Positions 41,677-50,536 of a stretch of 64,000 nucleotides of DNA are shown in pieces. The position numbers and the translations under genes are program-made. Each line of letters begins with the position of its first letter. The stretch's first letter is position 1. The DNA is taken from the NCBI RefSeq assembly GCF_039543385.1, contig NZ_BAABJQ010000004.1:310001-374000 (forward strand), read 5' to 3'. The DNA comes from Rugosimonospora acidiphila. GTDB taxonomy: Bacteria; Actinomycetota; Actinomycetes; Mycobacteriales; Micromonosporaceae. The notes beneath the pieces are model-generated. The model saw nothing but the letters and a program-made list of their open reading frames with translations, had not been told where the DNA came from and did not search any database.

Positions 41677-42420
41677 GTGGACCAGAGCTTCGCCACCTTC
41701 TCCGCCCCCACCGTTTTCAACTTCCGCGATCTCGGCGGCCACCGCACGATCGACGGCCGCACCGTCCACTATGGACGGGTCTACCGATCCGATTCGCTGC
41801 ACCGGCTGACCGGCGACGAGTGCGGGCAGCTGTGCGCCTTCGGGGTCCGAACGGTCCTCGACCTGCGCCGGCCGCACGAGATCGAGAGGGACGGCCGGAT
41901 CCGGGAGACTCCCGGCCTCAGCTACCACAACATCCACCCCCTGCACCAGGAGTGGGACTCCGCCCTGTATGAGCCGGACGGCGGGCCGGCACGATACCTG
42001 GCCGACCGGTACATGGACATGATCCTGGAGGGCTCCGAGGGCATCGGCGAGGCGCTGCGGCTGGTCGCCGAACCCACCAGCGCCCCGCTGGTCATGCACT
42101 GCTTCGCCGGCAAGGACCGCACCGGCGTGCTGGCCGCGCTGACCCTGTCCCTGCTCGGGGTGGACGACGAGACCATCGCCGCCGACTACGGGCGCAGCGA
42201 GGCGGCGCGGGCGGCGCTCATCGCCCAGATGATCAGCGACTCGCCCGAGTTCGCCCGCGCCGGCGGCCCACCGGCCCAGATCGTGGCCTGCCCGCCGGAG
42301 GCGATGCTGCTGTTCCTGGCGCGGCTACGGGAGCGGTTCGGCTCGGTACCGGGCTTCGCCGCCTATGCCGGAGTGACCGATGGGCACGTCGCGTCGCTCC
42401 GTGCCCATCTGCTGGCCTGA
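41677..42420 (+). CDS. Tyrosine-protein phosphatase (MptpB-like)
   Basis: Phosphatase fold with FNFRDLGGHRTIDGRTV near the start, VLDLRRPHEIERDG and the P-loop HCFAGKDRTGVLAAL (C-x5-R with Lys-Asp, the lipid/tyrosine phosphatase type). Catalytic Cys and Arg are present. Length 247 is usual. It may act on phosphotyrosine or phosphoinositides. It has no signal peptide, so cytoplasmic. Confidence 0.9.
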   Translation: MDQSFATFSAPTVFNFRDLGGHRTIDGRTVHYGRVYRSDSLHRLTGDECGQLCAFGVRTVLDLRRPHEIERDGRIRETPGLSYHNIHPLHQEWDSALYEPDGGPARYLADRYMDMILEGSEGIGEALRLVAEPTSAPLVMHCFAGKDRTGVLAALTLSLLGVDDETIAADYGRSEAARAALIAQMISDSPEFARAGGPPAQIVACPPEAMLLFLARLRERFGSVPGFAAYAGVTDGHVASLRAHLLA

Positions 42421-42449
42421 CTTCCCGGCGCCCGCTGGCGGGCGGTCGC

Positions 42450-43526
42450 TCAGATCACCCGGTGCACCCAGCCGTACGGGTCGGCCGCGCGGCCCCGCTG
42501 GATGTCCACCAGCTCGCGGCGCAGCCGCTCGGTCACCTCGGTGCCGGTCATGGTGAACTCCCCGTCGGGGAAGGCGACCCGGCCGATCGGCGTGATCACC
42601 GCGGCGGTGCCGCAGGCGAACGCCTCGCGCAGCTTGCCGCTCTCCGCATCGGTCCGCCACTCGTCGAACGAGTACGGCCGCTCGACCACCGTCATCCCCC
42701 GGTCCCGGGCGAGCGTGAGGATCGAGTCCCGGGTGATGCCCGGCAGGATGGTGCCGGTCAGCGCCGGGGTGACCATGGTGCCGTCGTCGTAGACGAAGAA
42801 GACGTTCATCCCGCCCAGCTCCTCGACGTAGCGGCGCTCCACCGCGTCGAGGAACACCACCTGGTCGCAGCCGCGCTCGGCGGCCTCGGCCTGGGCGCTG
42901 AGGCTGGCCGCGTAGTTGCCGCCGCACTTGGCGGCCCCGGTGCCGCCGGGAGCCGAACGGGTGTAGTCCTGCGACACCCACAGCGCGACCGGCTTGACGC
43001 CACCCTTGAAGTACGAGCCGACCGCCGAGGCGATCACCACGTACAGGTAGTCCGATGAGGGCTTCACGCCGAGGAACACCTCGGAGGCGAACATGAACGG
43101 GCGCAGGTAGAGGCTGCCGCCCTCGTCGGTCGGGATCCACTGGCGGTCGATGCGCACCAGCTCGTCGAGGGAGGCGAGGAACAGGTCCTCGGGCAGCGGC
43201 GCCATGGCCATCCGCTCCGCCGACCGGCGGAACCGGGCGGCGTTGGCGTCCGGCCGGAACATGGTGACCGAGCCGTCGTGGGCGTGGTAAGCCTTGAGCC
43301 CTTCGAAGATCTCCTGCGCGTAGTGCAGCACGGCGCTGGCCGGGTCGATGGCGATGGGCGCGCGCGGCTCGACCCGCGGGTCGTACCACCCCTTACCCTC
43401 CGCGTAGCGGACGGTGACCATGTGGTCCGAGAACACCCGGCCGAATCCCGGATCGGTCAGCAGCGCGGCCCGCTCCAGGTCCGAAACCGGCTGCGGATTC
43501 GGGCGGATCTCGAATTCGATGCTCAT
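42450..43526 (-). CDS. ilvE: Branched-chain amino acid aminotransferase
   Basis: Transfers the amino group from glutamate to make Leu, Ile and Val. Fold-type IV PLP enzyme: HYAQEIFEGLKAYH, LYLRPFMFASE, the PLP lysine in GGTGAAKCGGNYAASL, and MNVFFVYDDG then GTAAVITPIG. Length 358 is normal. ATG 43526 follows GGAGGATTG. Between it and leuB, 158 bp upstream, lies the leuB terminator, so ilvE may have its own promoter in 43527-43639. Confidence 0.97.
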   Translation of the reverse strand: MSIEFEIRPNPQPVSDLERAALLTDPGFGRVFSDHMVTVRYAEGKGWYDPRVEPRAPIAIDPASAVLHYAQEIFEGLKAYHAHDGSVTMFRPDANAARFRRSAERMAMAPLPEDLFLASLDELVRIDRQWIPTDEGGSLYLRPFMFASEVFLGVKPSSDYLYVVIASAVGSYFKGGVKPVALWVSQDYTRSAPGGTGAAKCGGNYAASLSAQAEAAERGCDQVVFLDAVERRYVEELGGMNVFFVYDDGTMVTPALTGTILPGITRDSILTLARDRGMTVVERPYSFDEWRTDAESGKLREAFACGTAAVITPIGRVAFPDGEFTMTGTEVTERLRRELVDIQRGRAADPYGWVHRVI

Positions 43527-43639
43527 CTGTTCAATCCTCCGTAAGCGCTACGGGCCTGGTGAGAAAATACCCCGAACGTTCGTTCAGCGCGCACACGCAC
43601 CCGGCCCGCGACGGCCCCTCGACCCGTAGTTGAAAGAAA

Positions 43640-43669
43640 GGGGCGCGCGACCCGTTCGTCGCGCGCCCC
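43640..43669 (-). terminator. Terminator after leuB
   Basis: GGGGCGCGCGAC (43640-43651) and GTCGCGCGCCCC (43658-43669), a perfect 12-bp stem with loop CCGTTC. On the leuB strand the next bases are CTTTCTTTC. It starts 16 bp after the leuB stop. Confidence 0.85.
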
Positions 43670-43684
43670 CCGTGAAGTCTGGGA

Positions 43685-44719
43685 TCAGCGGGACAGCCCT
43701 GCGAGACGGTCGCCGACCTCGGCGGTGCGCACCGGCTGCCCTGGCTTACGCCCCGCCAGCTCGGTCGCGACCGCCTCGGATACTCGGCGGGCCTGCTCGG
43801 GGTGCCCGAGATGGTCGAGCAGAAGGGAGGCGGAAAGCACCGCCGCCACCGGGTCGGCGATGCCCTTGCCGGCGATGTCCGGCGCGGAGCCGTGCACCGG
43901 CTCGAACGTGGACGGGAACCGGCGATCCGGGTTGATGGATCCGCTGGCCGCCAGCCCGATCCCGCCGGTCACCGCGGCGGCGATATCGGTCAGGATGTCG
44001 CCGAACAGGTTGTCGGTGACGATCACGTCGTACCGCTGCGGCTGCGTCACCAGGAACATCGAGGCGGCGTCGACGTGCTGGTACTCGGTGGAGACGTCCG
44101 GGTGCTCGGCGGCGATCTCGGCGAACGTGCGCGCCCAGAGGCCCCCGGCGTGAGTCAACACGTTGGTCTTGTGGACCAGGGTCACCTTGCGCCGCTCGCG
44201 GCGCTCGGCCCGATCGAACGCGTCCCGGATGACCCGCTCCACGCCGTGTCGCGTGTTGAGGCTCTCCTCGGTCGCGATCTCCGCGGCCGTGCCCCGGTGC
44301 AGCACGCCGCCGGCGCCCACGTACAGGCCCTCGGTGCCCTCCCGGACCACGGTGAGGTCCACCTCGCCGGGCTTGACGTTGGCCAGTGGGCTCGTGGTGC
44401 CGGGCCACAGGCGGGACGGACGAAGGTTGACATACTGGTCAAAATCAAACCGAAGGCGCAGGAGCAGCCCGCGTTCCAGCACGCCCGGCGGCACGCTGGG
44501 GTCCCCGATCGCCCCGAGCAGGATGGCGTCGTGCTGGGCGAGCTCGTCGCGCACGCTGTCCGGCAGCACCTCGCCCGTGCGGTTGTACCGCGTGGCGCCG
44601 AGGTCGTACTCGGTGGATTCGATCCCGGGAAGGACCGCGTCGAGCACCTTGCGTGCCTCCGCGACCACTTCGGTCCCGATGCCGTCACCGGCCACCACCG
44701 CGATGCGCGCCACCGCCAC
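43685..44719 (-). CDS. leuB: 3-isopropylmalate dehydrogenase
   Basis: NAD-dependent oxidative decarboxylation in leucine synthesis. Family marks: VVAGDGIGTEVVAEARKVL, LLGAIGDPSVPPGVLERGLL, VREGTEGLYVGAGG, DNLFGDILTDIAAAV, and FEPVHGSAPDIAGKGIADP. Length 344 is normal. GTG 44719 has GGAGG at 44730-44726. A TAGGAT box at 44770-44765 on the same strand, 46 bases upstream, may be its promoter. Confidence 0.97.
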   Translation of the reverse strand: MAVARIAVVAGDGIGTEVVAEARKVLDAVLPGIESTEYDLGATRYNRTGEVLPDSVRDELAQHDAILLGAIGDPSVPPGVLERGLLLRLRFDFDQYVNLRPSRLWPGTTSPLANVKPGEVDLTVVREGTEGLYVGAGGVLHRGTAAEIATEESLNTRHGVERVIRDAFDRAERRERRKVTLVHKTNVLTHAGGLWARTFAEIAAEHPDVSTEYQHVDAASMFLVTQPQRYDVIVTDNLFGDILTDIAAAVTGGIGLAASGSINPDRRFPSTFEPVHGSAPDIAGKGIADPVAAVLSASLLLDHLGHPEQARRVSEAVATELAGRKPGQPVRTAEVGDRLAGLSR

Positions 44720-44946
44720 GTCAAGCCTCCTCGCTCCGGATTATCTAGGGAACGTTAAGGCATCATCCTAAAGCTCGGTACGCCGGTCCCAGTATCTGGA
44801 TTGATGCGGAGAATTGGCGGCTAGCGGCACGTCGGCACCGCCGGCCGGCATTCCCAGCGAACTGCCAGGCAATCGTCAGGGGATGGCCATCTGCCGCGCC
44901 TACAGTCAGCAACGACGGCTTCAGCACTAATGAGGGGAGCCACACA

Positions 44947-45705
44947 GTGCATGCGCTGTCCGAGCGGGTCATCGCCCGTCATAGTGTCCAGATAACGGGC
45001 GCGACCTACGCGTTTTGCATCGCGGCACCACCAACCATGGCCCGCCGCACGATCGGTGAGGCGCTCGCCGCGGCAGTGGCCGAGCTGCGCGCCGTAGACA
45101 CCGCGCTCAGCCCCTTCCACCCGCGCTCGCTCGTGTCCGCGGTGCGCCGTGGGGAACTGGCGGCCGGCTCGTACCCGCCACCGCTGCTCGACATCATCGA
45201 ACGCTGCGACGCGATGCGCGCGGCCACCGACGGCTGGTTCGACGCCTGGGCGGTACCGGGTGGTTTCGACCCCAGCGGCCTGGTCAAGGGCTGGGCGATC
45301 GACCGGGCCGCGGTACTGCTGCGGGCGGCCGGCATCGACGACTACGCGATCACCTCGGGCGGCGACTGGCTGGTGCGGGGCAACGGCCCGCGGGGCGGCG
45401 CCTGGCGCGTCGGGGTCGCCGACCCGGACAACCCGCTGCGGGTACTCGCGACGGTCGAGCTGACCGACGGCGCCGTGGCCACCTCCGGGTACGGGGCGCC
45501 GGTGATCGATCCGCACAGCGGCGGGCCGGCCCGATCCAGGGGCCCGGCAACCGTGACCGGCCCCACCCTGGCCACCGCCGACGCATACTCCACCGCGCTC
45601 TACGCGGCCGGCGAGGCCGGGCTGCCCTGGTTCCCCACCGCCGACGGGTACCGGGCGATCGTGGTGGCCGGCCGCCGCACACGGGATCTGCTCACGTTAC
45701 GCTGA
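44947..45705 (+). CDS. ApbE-like FAD:protein FMN transferase, no signal peptide
   Basis: ApbE fold: FDAWAVPGGFDPSGLVKGWAIDRA and YAITSGGDWLVRGNG, with GVADPDN and VATSGYGA following. ApbE proteins move FMN onto target flavoproteins and most are exported lipoproteins. Here the N-terminus (MHALSERVIARHSVQITGAT) has no signal or lipobox, so it should be cytoplasmic; no target protein is evident nearby. Length 252 is short. GTG 44947 has TGAGGGGAG at good spacing. It lies upstream of a TetR gene with a palindrome between them. Confidence 0.82.
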   Translation: MHALSERVIARHSVQITGATYAFCIAAPPTMARRTIGEALAAAVAELRAVDTALSPFHPRSLVSAVRRGELAAGSYPPPLLDIIERCDAMRAATDGWFDAWAVPGGFDPSGLVKGWAIDRAAVLLRAAGIDDYAITSGGDWLVRGNGPRGGAWRVGVADPDNPLRVLATVELTDGAVATSGYGAPVIDPHSGGPARSRGPATVTGPTLATADAYSTALYAAGEAGLPWFPTADGYRAIVVAGRRTRDLLTLR

Positions 45706-45717
45706 ACGCTTAAGAAC

Positions 45718-45747
45718 TTCGTGCCACGCATAATTGCGTGGCACGAA
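45718..45747. promoter_or_regulatory. Perfect palindromic operator upstream of the TetR gene
   Basis: TTCGTGCCACGCA (45718-45730), TAAT centre, TGCGTGGCACGAA (45735-45747). The arms are 13 bp and perfect; AGAAC and GTTCT extend them outward with one bulged base. CATAAT at 45729-45734 could be the -10 box, so a bound dimer would cover the promoter. It is the likely TetR binding site and lies 13 bp past apbE. Confidence 0.75.
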
Positions 45748-45773
45748 CGTTCTGGCACCAGTACTTTGTCCGC

Positions 45774-46460
45774 GTGACCCTCCTCGATACCAATCAGGGG
45801 CGTCGCGCGGTCGATATCCCCGACGGGCCGATCTCCGACGGCCCGCCGGCTGGCCTGCGCGAGCGCAAGAAGCTCGCGACCCGCGACGCCCTGAGTGCCG
45901 CGGCGCTGCGCCTCGCCCTCGAGCGCGGGCCGGAGAACGTCCGCGTCGACGACATCGCGGCGGCGGCCGGCGTCTCGCCGCGCACCTACAACAACTACTT
46001 CTCCAGCCGGGAAGAGGCCATCTGCGTCGCGCTGACGGCCAACCTCGCGCTGCGGGTCCGCGGGGCGCTGTGCGCCCGGCCGGCCGGTACATCCCTGGCC
46101 GAGGCGATCGTCGACGCTCTGATCGCCCAGTACTGCGCCGGAGAGCCGGACCAGGCCACCATCTGCCTGCTGTTTTCAAGCCCCGCGCTGCGCAGCGAGT
46201 TCTTCGCGACCGCCACCGCGATGGAGCGGCCGCTGGCCGAGGCCATCGCCGAATGCACCGGCCAGGACGCCGCTCGCGATCTGTTCCCCCGGGTGCTCGC
46301 CGGCGCGGTCTCCGGGGCCGCCCGGGTGGCGGCGGAGCACTGGCTCGCGGCCGGCAGCGGCCCATCCCTGGCCACCGTGCTGCGCGAGGCGCTGAGTTGG
46401 GTCGCTCCGGCGCTACGGGCGGCCGCCACACCATCGAATCCCGGGGAGCCCGAGTGCTGA
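45774..46460 (+). CDS. TetR-family transcriptional regulator
   Basis: N-terminal helix-turn-helix at about 37-75: RKKLATRDALSAAALRLALE, DDIAAAAGVSPRTYNNYFSS. The effector domain is helical (AEAIVDALIAQYC, LAGAVSGAARVAAEHWLA). GTG 45774 is chosen because an earlier frame start at 45738 lies within the operator; no ribosome site supports either, so the start is uncertain. The stop overlaps the ABC start by seven bases, so it almost surely controls the ABC exporter and itself. Confidence 0.87.
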   Translation: MTLLDTNQGRRAVDIPDGPISDGPPAGLRERKKLATRDALSAAALRLALERGPENVRVDDIAAAAGVSPRTYNNYFSSREEAICVALTANLALRVRGALCARPAGTSLAEAIVDALIAQYCAGEPDQATICLLFSSPALRSEFFATATAMERPLAEAIAECTGQDAARDLFPRVLAGAVSGAARVAAEHWLAAGSGPSLATVLREALSWVAPALRAAATPSNPGEPEC

Positions 46461-48190
46461 TCCGACTATTGCGCACATACCTGCGTCCGTACCGGCCGAC
46501 GATCACGCTGATCGTGCTGCTGCAACTGGTACAGACGCTGGCAACGCTCTACCTGCCGACCCTCAACGCCGACATCATCGACACCGGCGTGGTCCAGGGC
46601 GACACCGGTTACATCCTGCGCACGGGCGCCATCATGATCGCGGTGACCCTGGTGCAGGTGATCTGCTCGGGCGGCGCGGTGTACTTCGGCGCGCGGACGG
46701 CCATGGGGCTGGGCCGCGACGTCCGCAAGGAGGTGTTCCACCGGGTGATGTCGTTCTCTGCCCGGGAGATGGGCAAGTTCGGCACCCCCTCGCTGATCAC
46801 CAGGACCACCAACGACGTCCAGCAGGTCCAGATGCTGGTGCTGATGACCTTCACGCTGATGGTGTCCGCACCGATCATGTGTGTCGGCGGCATCATCCTG
46901 GCGCTCAACCAGGACGTTCCGCTCTCCTCCCTGCTGCTGGTCATCGTGCCGGTCCTCGGCGTGCTGATGGGGTTGATCATCTCCCGGATGCGGCCGCTGT
47001 TCCGCCTGATGCAGGTGCGCATCGACCAGATCAACCGGGTGCTGCGGGAGCAGATCACCGGCGTCCGGGTGATCCGCGCGTTCGTCCGGGACACGCACGA
47101 GCGGGAGCGCTTCGGCTCCGCCAACAACCAGCTGTTCGATGTCTCACGGGGCGTCGGCCGGCTGATGGCGCTGATGTTCCCGGCCGTGATGCTGGTGGTC
47201 AACGTGTCCAGCGTCGCCGTCCTGTGGTTCGGCGGCCACCGGATCGACAGCGGCCACATGGAGATCGGCGCGCTGACCGCCTTCCTGAGCTACCTCATGC
47301 AGATCCTGATGTCGGTCATGATGGCCACCTTCATGTTCATGATGGTGCCCCGCGCCGAGGTCTGCGCCGAGCGGATCGAGGAGGTGCTCGACACCGACTC
47401 CAGCGTGGTTCCCCCGGCGAACCCGGTTCCGAGCGCCCGACGGCACGGCGAGCTGGAACTGCGCGACGTCGAGTTCCGCTACCCGGGCGCGGAGCAGCCG
47501 GTGCTGCGCGGGATCAACCTCTCGGCCCAGCCGGGCGAGGTCACCGCTGTGATCGGCAGTACGGGCAGCGGCAAGACCACGCTGATCAACCTGGTGCCGC
47601 GGCTCTTCGACGCCACCGCCGGCAGCGTGCTGGTGGACGGCGTGGACGTGCGCGAACTCGAGCCCAAGGTGCTGGCGAGCGCGGTCGGCTTCGTGCCACA
47701 GCGGCCGTACCTGTTCTCCGGCACGGTCGCCTCGAACCTGCGGTACGGCAATCCCGACGCCACGGACGACGAGCTGTGGCACGCGCTGGAGATCGCGCAG
47801 GCGCGGGGGTTCGTCGAGCAGATGCCCGACGGGCTGGACGCGCCCATCGCCCAGGGCGGCACCAACGTCTCCGGCGGGCAGCGACAGCGCCTGGCCATCG
47901 CCCGCGCGCTGGTCAGCCGCCCGGACATCTACCTGTTCGACGACTCCTTCTCGGCGCTGGACTACGCGACCGACGCGGCGCTGCGCGCGGCGCTGGCCCG
48001 CGAGACCGCCCGGGCGACGGTGGTCATCGTCGCCCAACGGGTCAGCACGATCCGGAACGCGAACCGGATCATCGTGCTCGACGAGGGCCGGGTGGTCGGC
48101 ACCGGCACGCACGACGAGCTGATGAGCACCGATGAGACCTACCGGGAGATCGTGCTCTCCCAACTGACGGAGCAGGAGGCCGCGGCGTGA
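46454..48190 (+). CDS. ABC exporter half-transporter A (degenerate ATP site)
   Basis: Six-helix membrane domain (about 1-310) followed by a nucleotide-binding domain: Walker A GSTGSGKTT near 367, canonical signature VSGGQ near 473, Walker B IYLFDDSFSALD near 494. The catalytic Glu is Asp and the switch His is Gln (VIVAQRVSTI). This is the degenerate partner of heterodimeric exporters such as TmrAB and BmrCD. It overlaps the TetR gene by seven bases with GGGGAG upstream of GTG 46454. Substrate unknown. Confidence 0.92.
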   Translation: MLIRLLRTYLRPYRPTITLIVLLQLVQTLATLYLPTLNADIIDTGVVQGDTGYILRTGAIMIAVTLVQVICSGGAVYFGARTAMGLGRDVRKEVFHRVMSFSAREMGKFGTPSLITRTTNDVQQVQMLVLMTFTLMVSAPIMCVGGIILALNQDVPLSSLLLVIVPVLGVLMGLIISRMRPLFRLMQVRIDQINRVLREQITGVRVIRAFVRDTHERERFGSANNQLFDVSRGVGRLMALMFPAVMLVVNVSSVAVLWFGGHRIDSGHMEIGALTAFLSYLMQILMSVMMATFMFMMVPRAEVCAERIEEVLDTDSSVVPPANPVPSARRHGELELRDVEFRYPGAEQPVLRGINLSAQPGEVTAVIGSTGSGKTTLINLVPRLFDATAGSVLVDGVDVRELEPKVLASAVGFVPQRPYLFSGTVASNLRYGNPDATDDELWHALEIAQARGFVEQMPDGLDAPIAQGGTNVSGGQRQRLAIARALVSRPDIYLFDDSFSALDYATDAALRAALARETARATVVIVAQRVSTIRNANRIIVLDEGRVVGTGTHDELMSTDETYREIVLSQLTEQEAAA

Positions 48191-48280
48191 GCCGGTCAAG
48201 CGCCGCAGGCGCCAGGCTCACCGCCGCGAAGGACAACAACAGCGGCGTGAGCCGGTCAAGCGCCGCAGGCGCCAGGCTCA
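48182..48280. repeat. 39-bp direct repeat with 60-bp period around the first ABC stop codon
   Basis: 48182-48220 and 48242-48280 are identical. Each copy starts GCGGCGTGAGCCGGTCAAGC and holds the inverted pair TGAGCC..GGCTCA. The first copy contains the TGA of half-transporter A. The interrepeat 21 bp has no gene. Confidence 0.85.
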
Positions 48281-48302
48281 GCCGCGACGGGAAGGCGGAG
48301 GC

Positions 48303-50522
48303 GTGACCAGGCCAGGCAGGCAGACGGGTCCGGGCGACCGCCCGGGGGCCGGCGGCATGGGGCCGAACGGCTCGGGGGCCAGCGGGCCGACGCCGAGCGG
48401 TCCGAATTCGAGCGGCCCGAATTCGAGCGGTCCGAGCCCCAGCGGCCCGGGCCCCAGCGGCCCCGGCGCCAGCGCGCCGGGCGCGAGCGGCCCCGGCCGG
48501 GCCGGGCACGGTGCCGGCGAGCGGGCCACCCCACAGCGCGGGCTCGGTCCCTCGCCCGCGATGCGGCGCGGCCCGGGCGCGTTCATGGCCGGCGCGTCGA
48601 CCGAGAAGTCGCTTGACTTCCGGCGATCCAGCCTGCGGCTGCTGCGTACCCTGCGGCCCGAGCGGGGCCTGGTCATCGTGGTGCTGCTGCTGGCCGCGGC
48701 GAGCGTCGGGCTGAGCGTCACCGGGCCGAAGATCCTCGGTCGGGCCACCGACCTGATCTTCTCGGGCGTCATCGGGCGGCAGCTGCCGGAGGGCGTGAGC
48801 AAGGCTCAGGCCATCGCCGGCCTGCGCCAGTCGGGTCACGGCTCGATCGCCGACATGGTCCAGTCCATGCACGTCGTACCCGGGCACGGCGTCGACTTCG
48901 ACCAGGTCGGGCGCGTCCTGCTGCTGGTCGTGCTGATCTATTTCGGCGCGGGCGTGTTCGGTCTGCTGCAGGGCCGGCTGACCACCGCCGTCGTGCAGCG
49001 CGCGGTGTTCCGGCTGCGCGAGGAGGCCCAGACGAAGCTGGCCCGCCTGCCCCTGCGGTACTTCGACCAGCAGCCGCGCGGTGAGATCCTCAGCCGGGTC
49101 ACCAACGACATCGACAACCTCGCCCAGTCGATGCAGCAGACGTTCGCCCAGATCGTCACGTCCCTGCTGACCATCATCGGTGTGCTGGTCATGATGTTCC
49201 TGATCTCCCCGCTGCTCGCGCTGATCGCGCTGGTCACGGTGCCGGTCTCGGTCTTCGTGACCACGAAGATCGGCAAGCGGGCCCAGCCGCGGTTCATCGC
49301 GCAGTGGGCCACCACCGGCCGGCTCAACGGCCACATCGAGGAGATGTACACCGGGCACTCGCTGGTCAAGACGTTCGGCCGGCAGGAGGAGGCGGCGGAG
49401 ACCTTCGAGGAGCACAACGGCAAGCTCTTCGAGTCGGGCTTCCGGGCGCAGTTCATCTCCGGTCTGATCCAGCCCGCCATGATGTTCATCAGCAACGTCA
49501 ACTACGTGTTCGTCGCCGTGGTCGGCGCGCTGCAGGTGGCCTCCGGCGCCATCAGCCTCGGCGACATACAGGCGTTCATCCAGTACTCCCGGCAGTTCAG
49601 CCAGCCGCTGACCCAGGTGGCGAGCATGGCCAACCTGCTGCAGTCGGGGGTGGCCTCGGCCGAGCGGGTGTTCGCGCTGCTGGACGCGGACGAGCAGGAG
49701 CCCGACCCGGACCCGGCCAGCACGCCCCGCCCGGCGCAGGTACACGGTCGGGTCGAGTTCGAGCACGTCTCGTTCCGGTACACCCCGGACACTCCGCTGA
49801 TCGAGGATCTGTCGTTGACCGTCGAGCCGGGCCAGACGGTGGCCATCGTGGGCCCCACCGGTGCCGGCAAGACCACCCTGGTCAACCTGCTGATGCGGTT
49901 CTACGAGGTGACCGAGGGACGGATCACCCTCGACGGGGTGGACATCGCCACCATGAGCCGGGAGGAGCTGCGTTCCCGGACCGGCATGGTGCTCCAGGAC
50001 GCCTGGCTGTTCGGCGGCACCATCGCGGAGAACATCGCCTACGGCGCCTCCGCCGGCTCACCTGAGCTGGACGGTACGCCCGCGGCGGTCAGCCACGAGC
50101 GCATCGTCGAGGCCGCCCGGGCCACCCACGTGGACAGGTTCGTGCGCACCCTGCCCGACGGGTACGACACGGCGCTGGACGAGGAGGGTACCGGCGTCAG
50201 CGCGGGCGAGAAGCAGCTGCTCACCATCGCGCGGGCGTTCCTCGCCGAACCGGCGATCCTGATCCTGGACGAGGCGACCAGCTCGGTGGACACCCGCACC
50301 GAGGTGCTGATCCAGCGGGCGATGAACTCGCTGCGCCAGGGGCGCACCAGCTTCGTCATCGCGCACCGGCTCTCCACGATCCGCGACGCCGATCTCATCC
50401 TGGTGATGGAGAACGGCAAGATCGTGGAGCAGGGCACCCACCACGAGCTGCTGGCCGCCGAGGGTGCGTACGCGCGGCTGTACTCCGCCCAGTTCGCGCA
50501 GGCCGTGACCGACGTGAACTAG
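48303..50522 (+). CDS. ABC exporter half-transporter B (intact ATP residues)
   Basis: Disordered 95-residue N-terminus made of SGPxPSGP-type repeats, a six-helix domain with a long soluble loop (about 115-440) and an NBD. Walker A GPTGAGKTT is near 515, Walker B ILILDEATSSVDT near 655 with catalytic Glu, and the switch is IAHRLSTI. The signature is VSAGEKQ in place of LSGGQ. With half A this gives one consensus site (B Walker plus A signature) and one degenerate site. GTG 48303 follows GGCGGAGGC. Neighbour of half A with 112 bp between. Confidence 0.92.
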   Translation: MTRPGRQTGPGDRPGAGGMGPNGSGASGPTPSGPNSSGPNSSGPSPSGPGPSGPGASAPGASGPGRAGHGAGERATPQRGLGPSPAMRRGPGAFMAGASTEKSLDFRRSSLRLLRTLRPERGLVIVVLLLAAASVGLSVTGPKILGRATDLIFSGVIGRQLPEGVSKAQAIAGLRQSGHGSIADMVQSMHVVPGHGVDFDQVGRVLLLVVLIYFGAGVFGLLQGRLTTAVVQRAVFRLREEAQTKLARLPLRYFDQQPRGEILSRVTNDIDNLAQSMQQTFAQIVTSLLTIIGVLVMMFLISPLLALIALVTVPVSVFVTTKIGKRAQPRFIAQWATTGRLNGHIEEMYTGHSLVKTFGRQEEAAETFEEHNGKLFESGFRAQFISGLIQPAMMFISNVNYVFVAVVGALQVASGAISLGDIQAFIQYSRQFSQPLTQVASMANLLQSGVASAERVFALLDADEQEPDPDPASTPRPAQVHGRVEFEHVSFRYTPDTPLIEDLSLTVEPGQTVAIVGPTGAGKTTLVNLLMRFYEVTEGRITLDGVDIATMSREELRSRTGMVLQDAWLFGGTIAENIAYGASAGSPELDGTPAAVSHERIVEAARATHVDRFVRTLPDGYDTALDEEGTGVSAGEKQLLTIARAFLAEPAILILDEATSSVDTRTEVLIQRAMNSLRQGRTSFVIAHRLSTIRDADLILVMENGKIVEQGTHHELLAAEGAYARLYSAQFAQAVTDVN
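48391..48496. repeat. 15-bp in-frame repeat in ABC half B (NSSGP/PSGP units)
   Basis: Degenerate 15-bp units, two clean copies of GAGCGGTCCGAATTC-type sequence followed by more divergent ones, encode the Ser/Gly/Pro N-terminus. Confidence 0.7.
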
Positions 50523-50536
50523 TCCGAACCGAGCCG

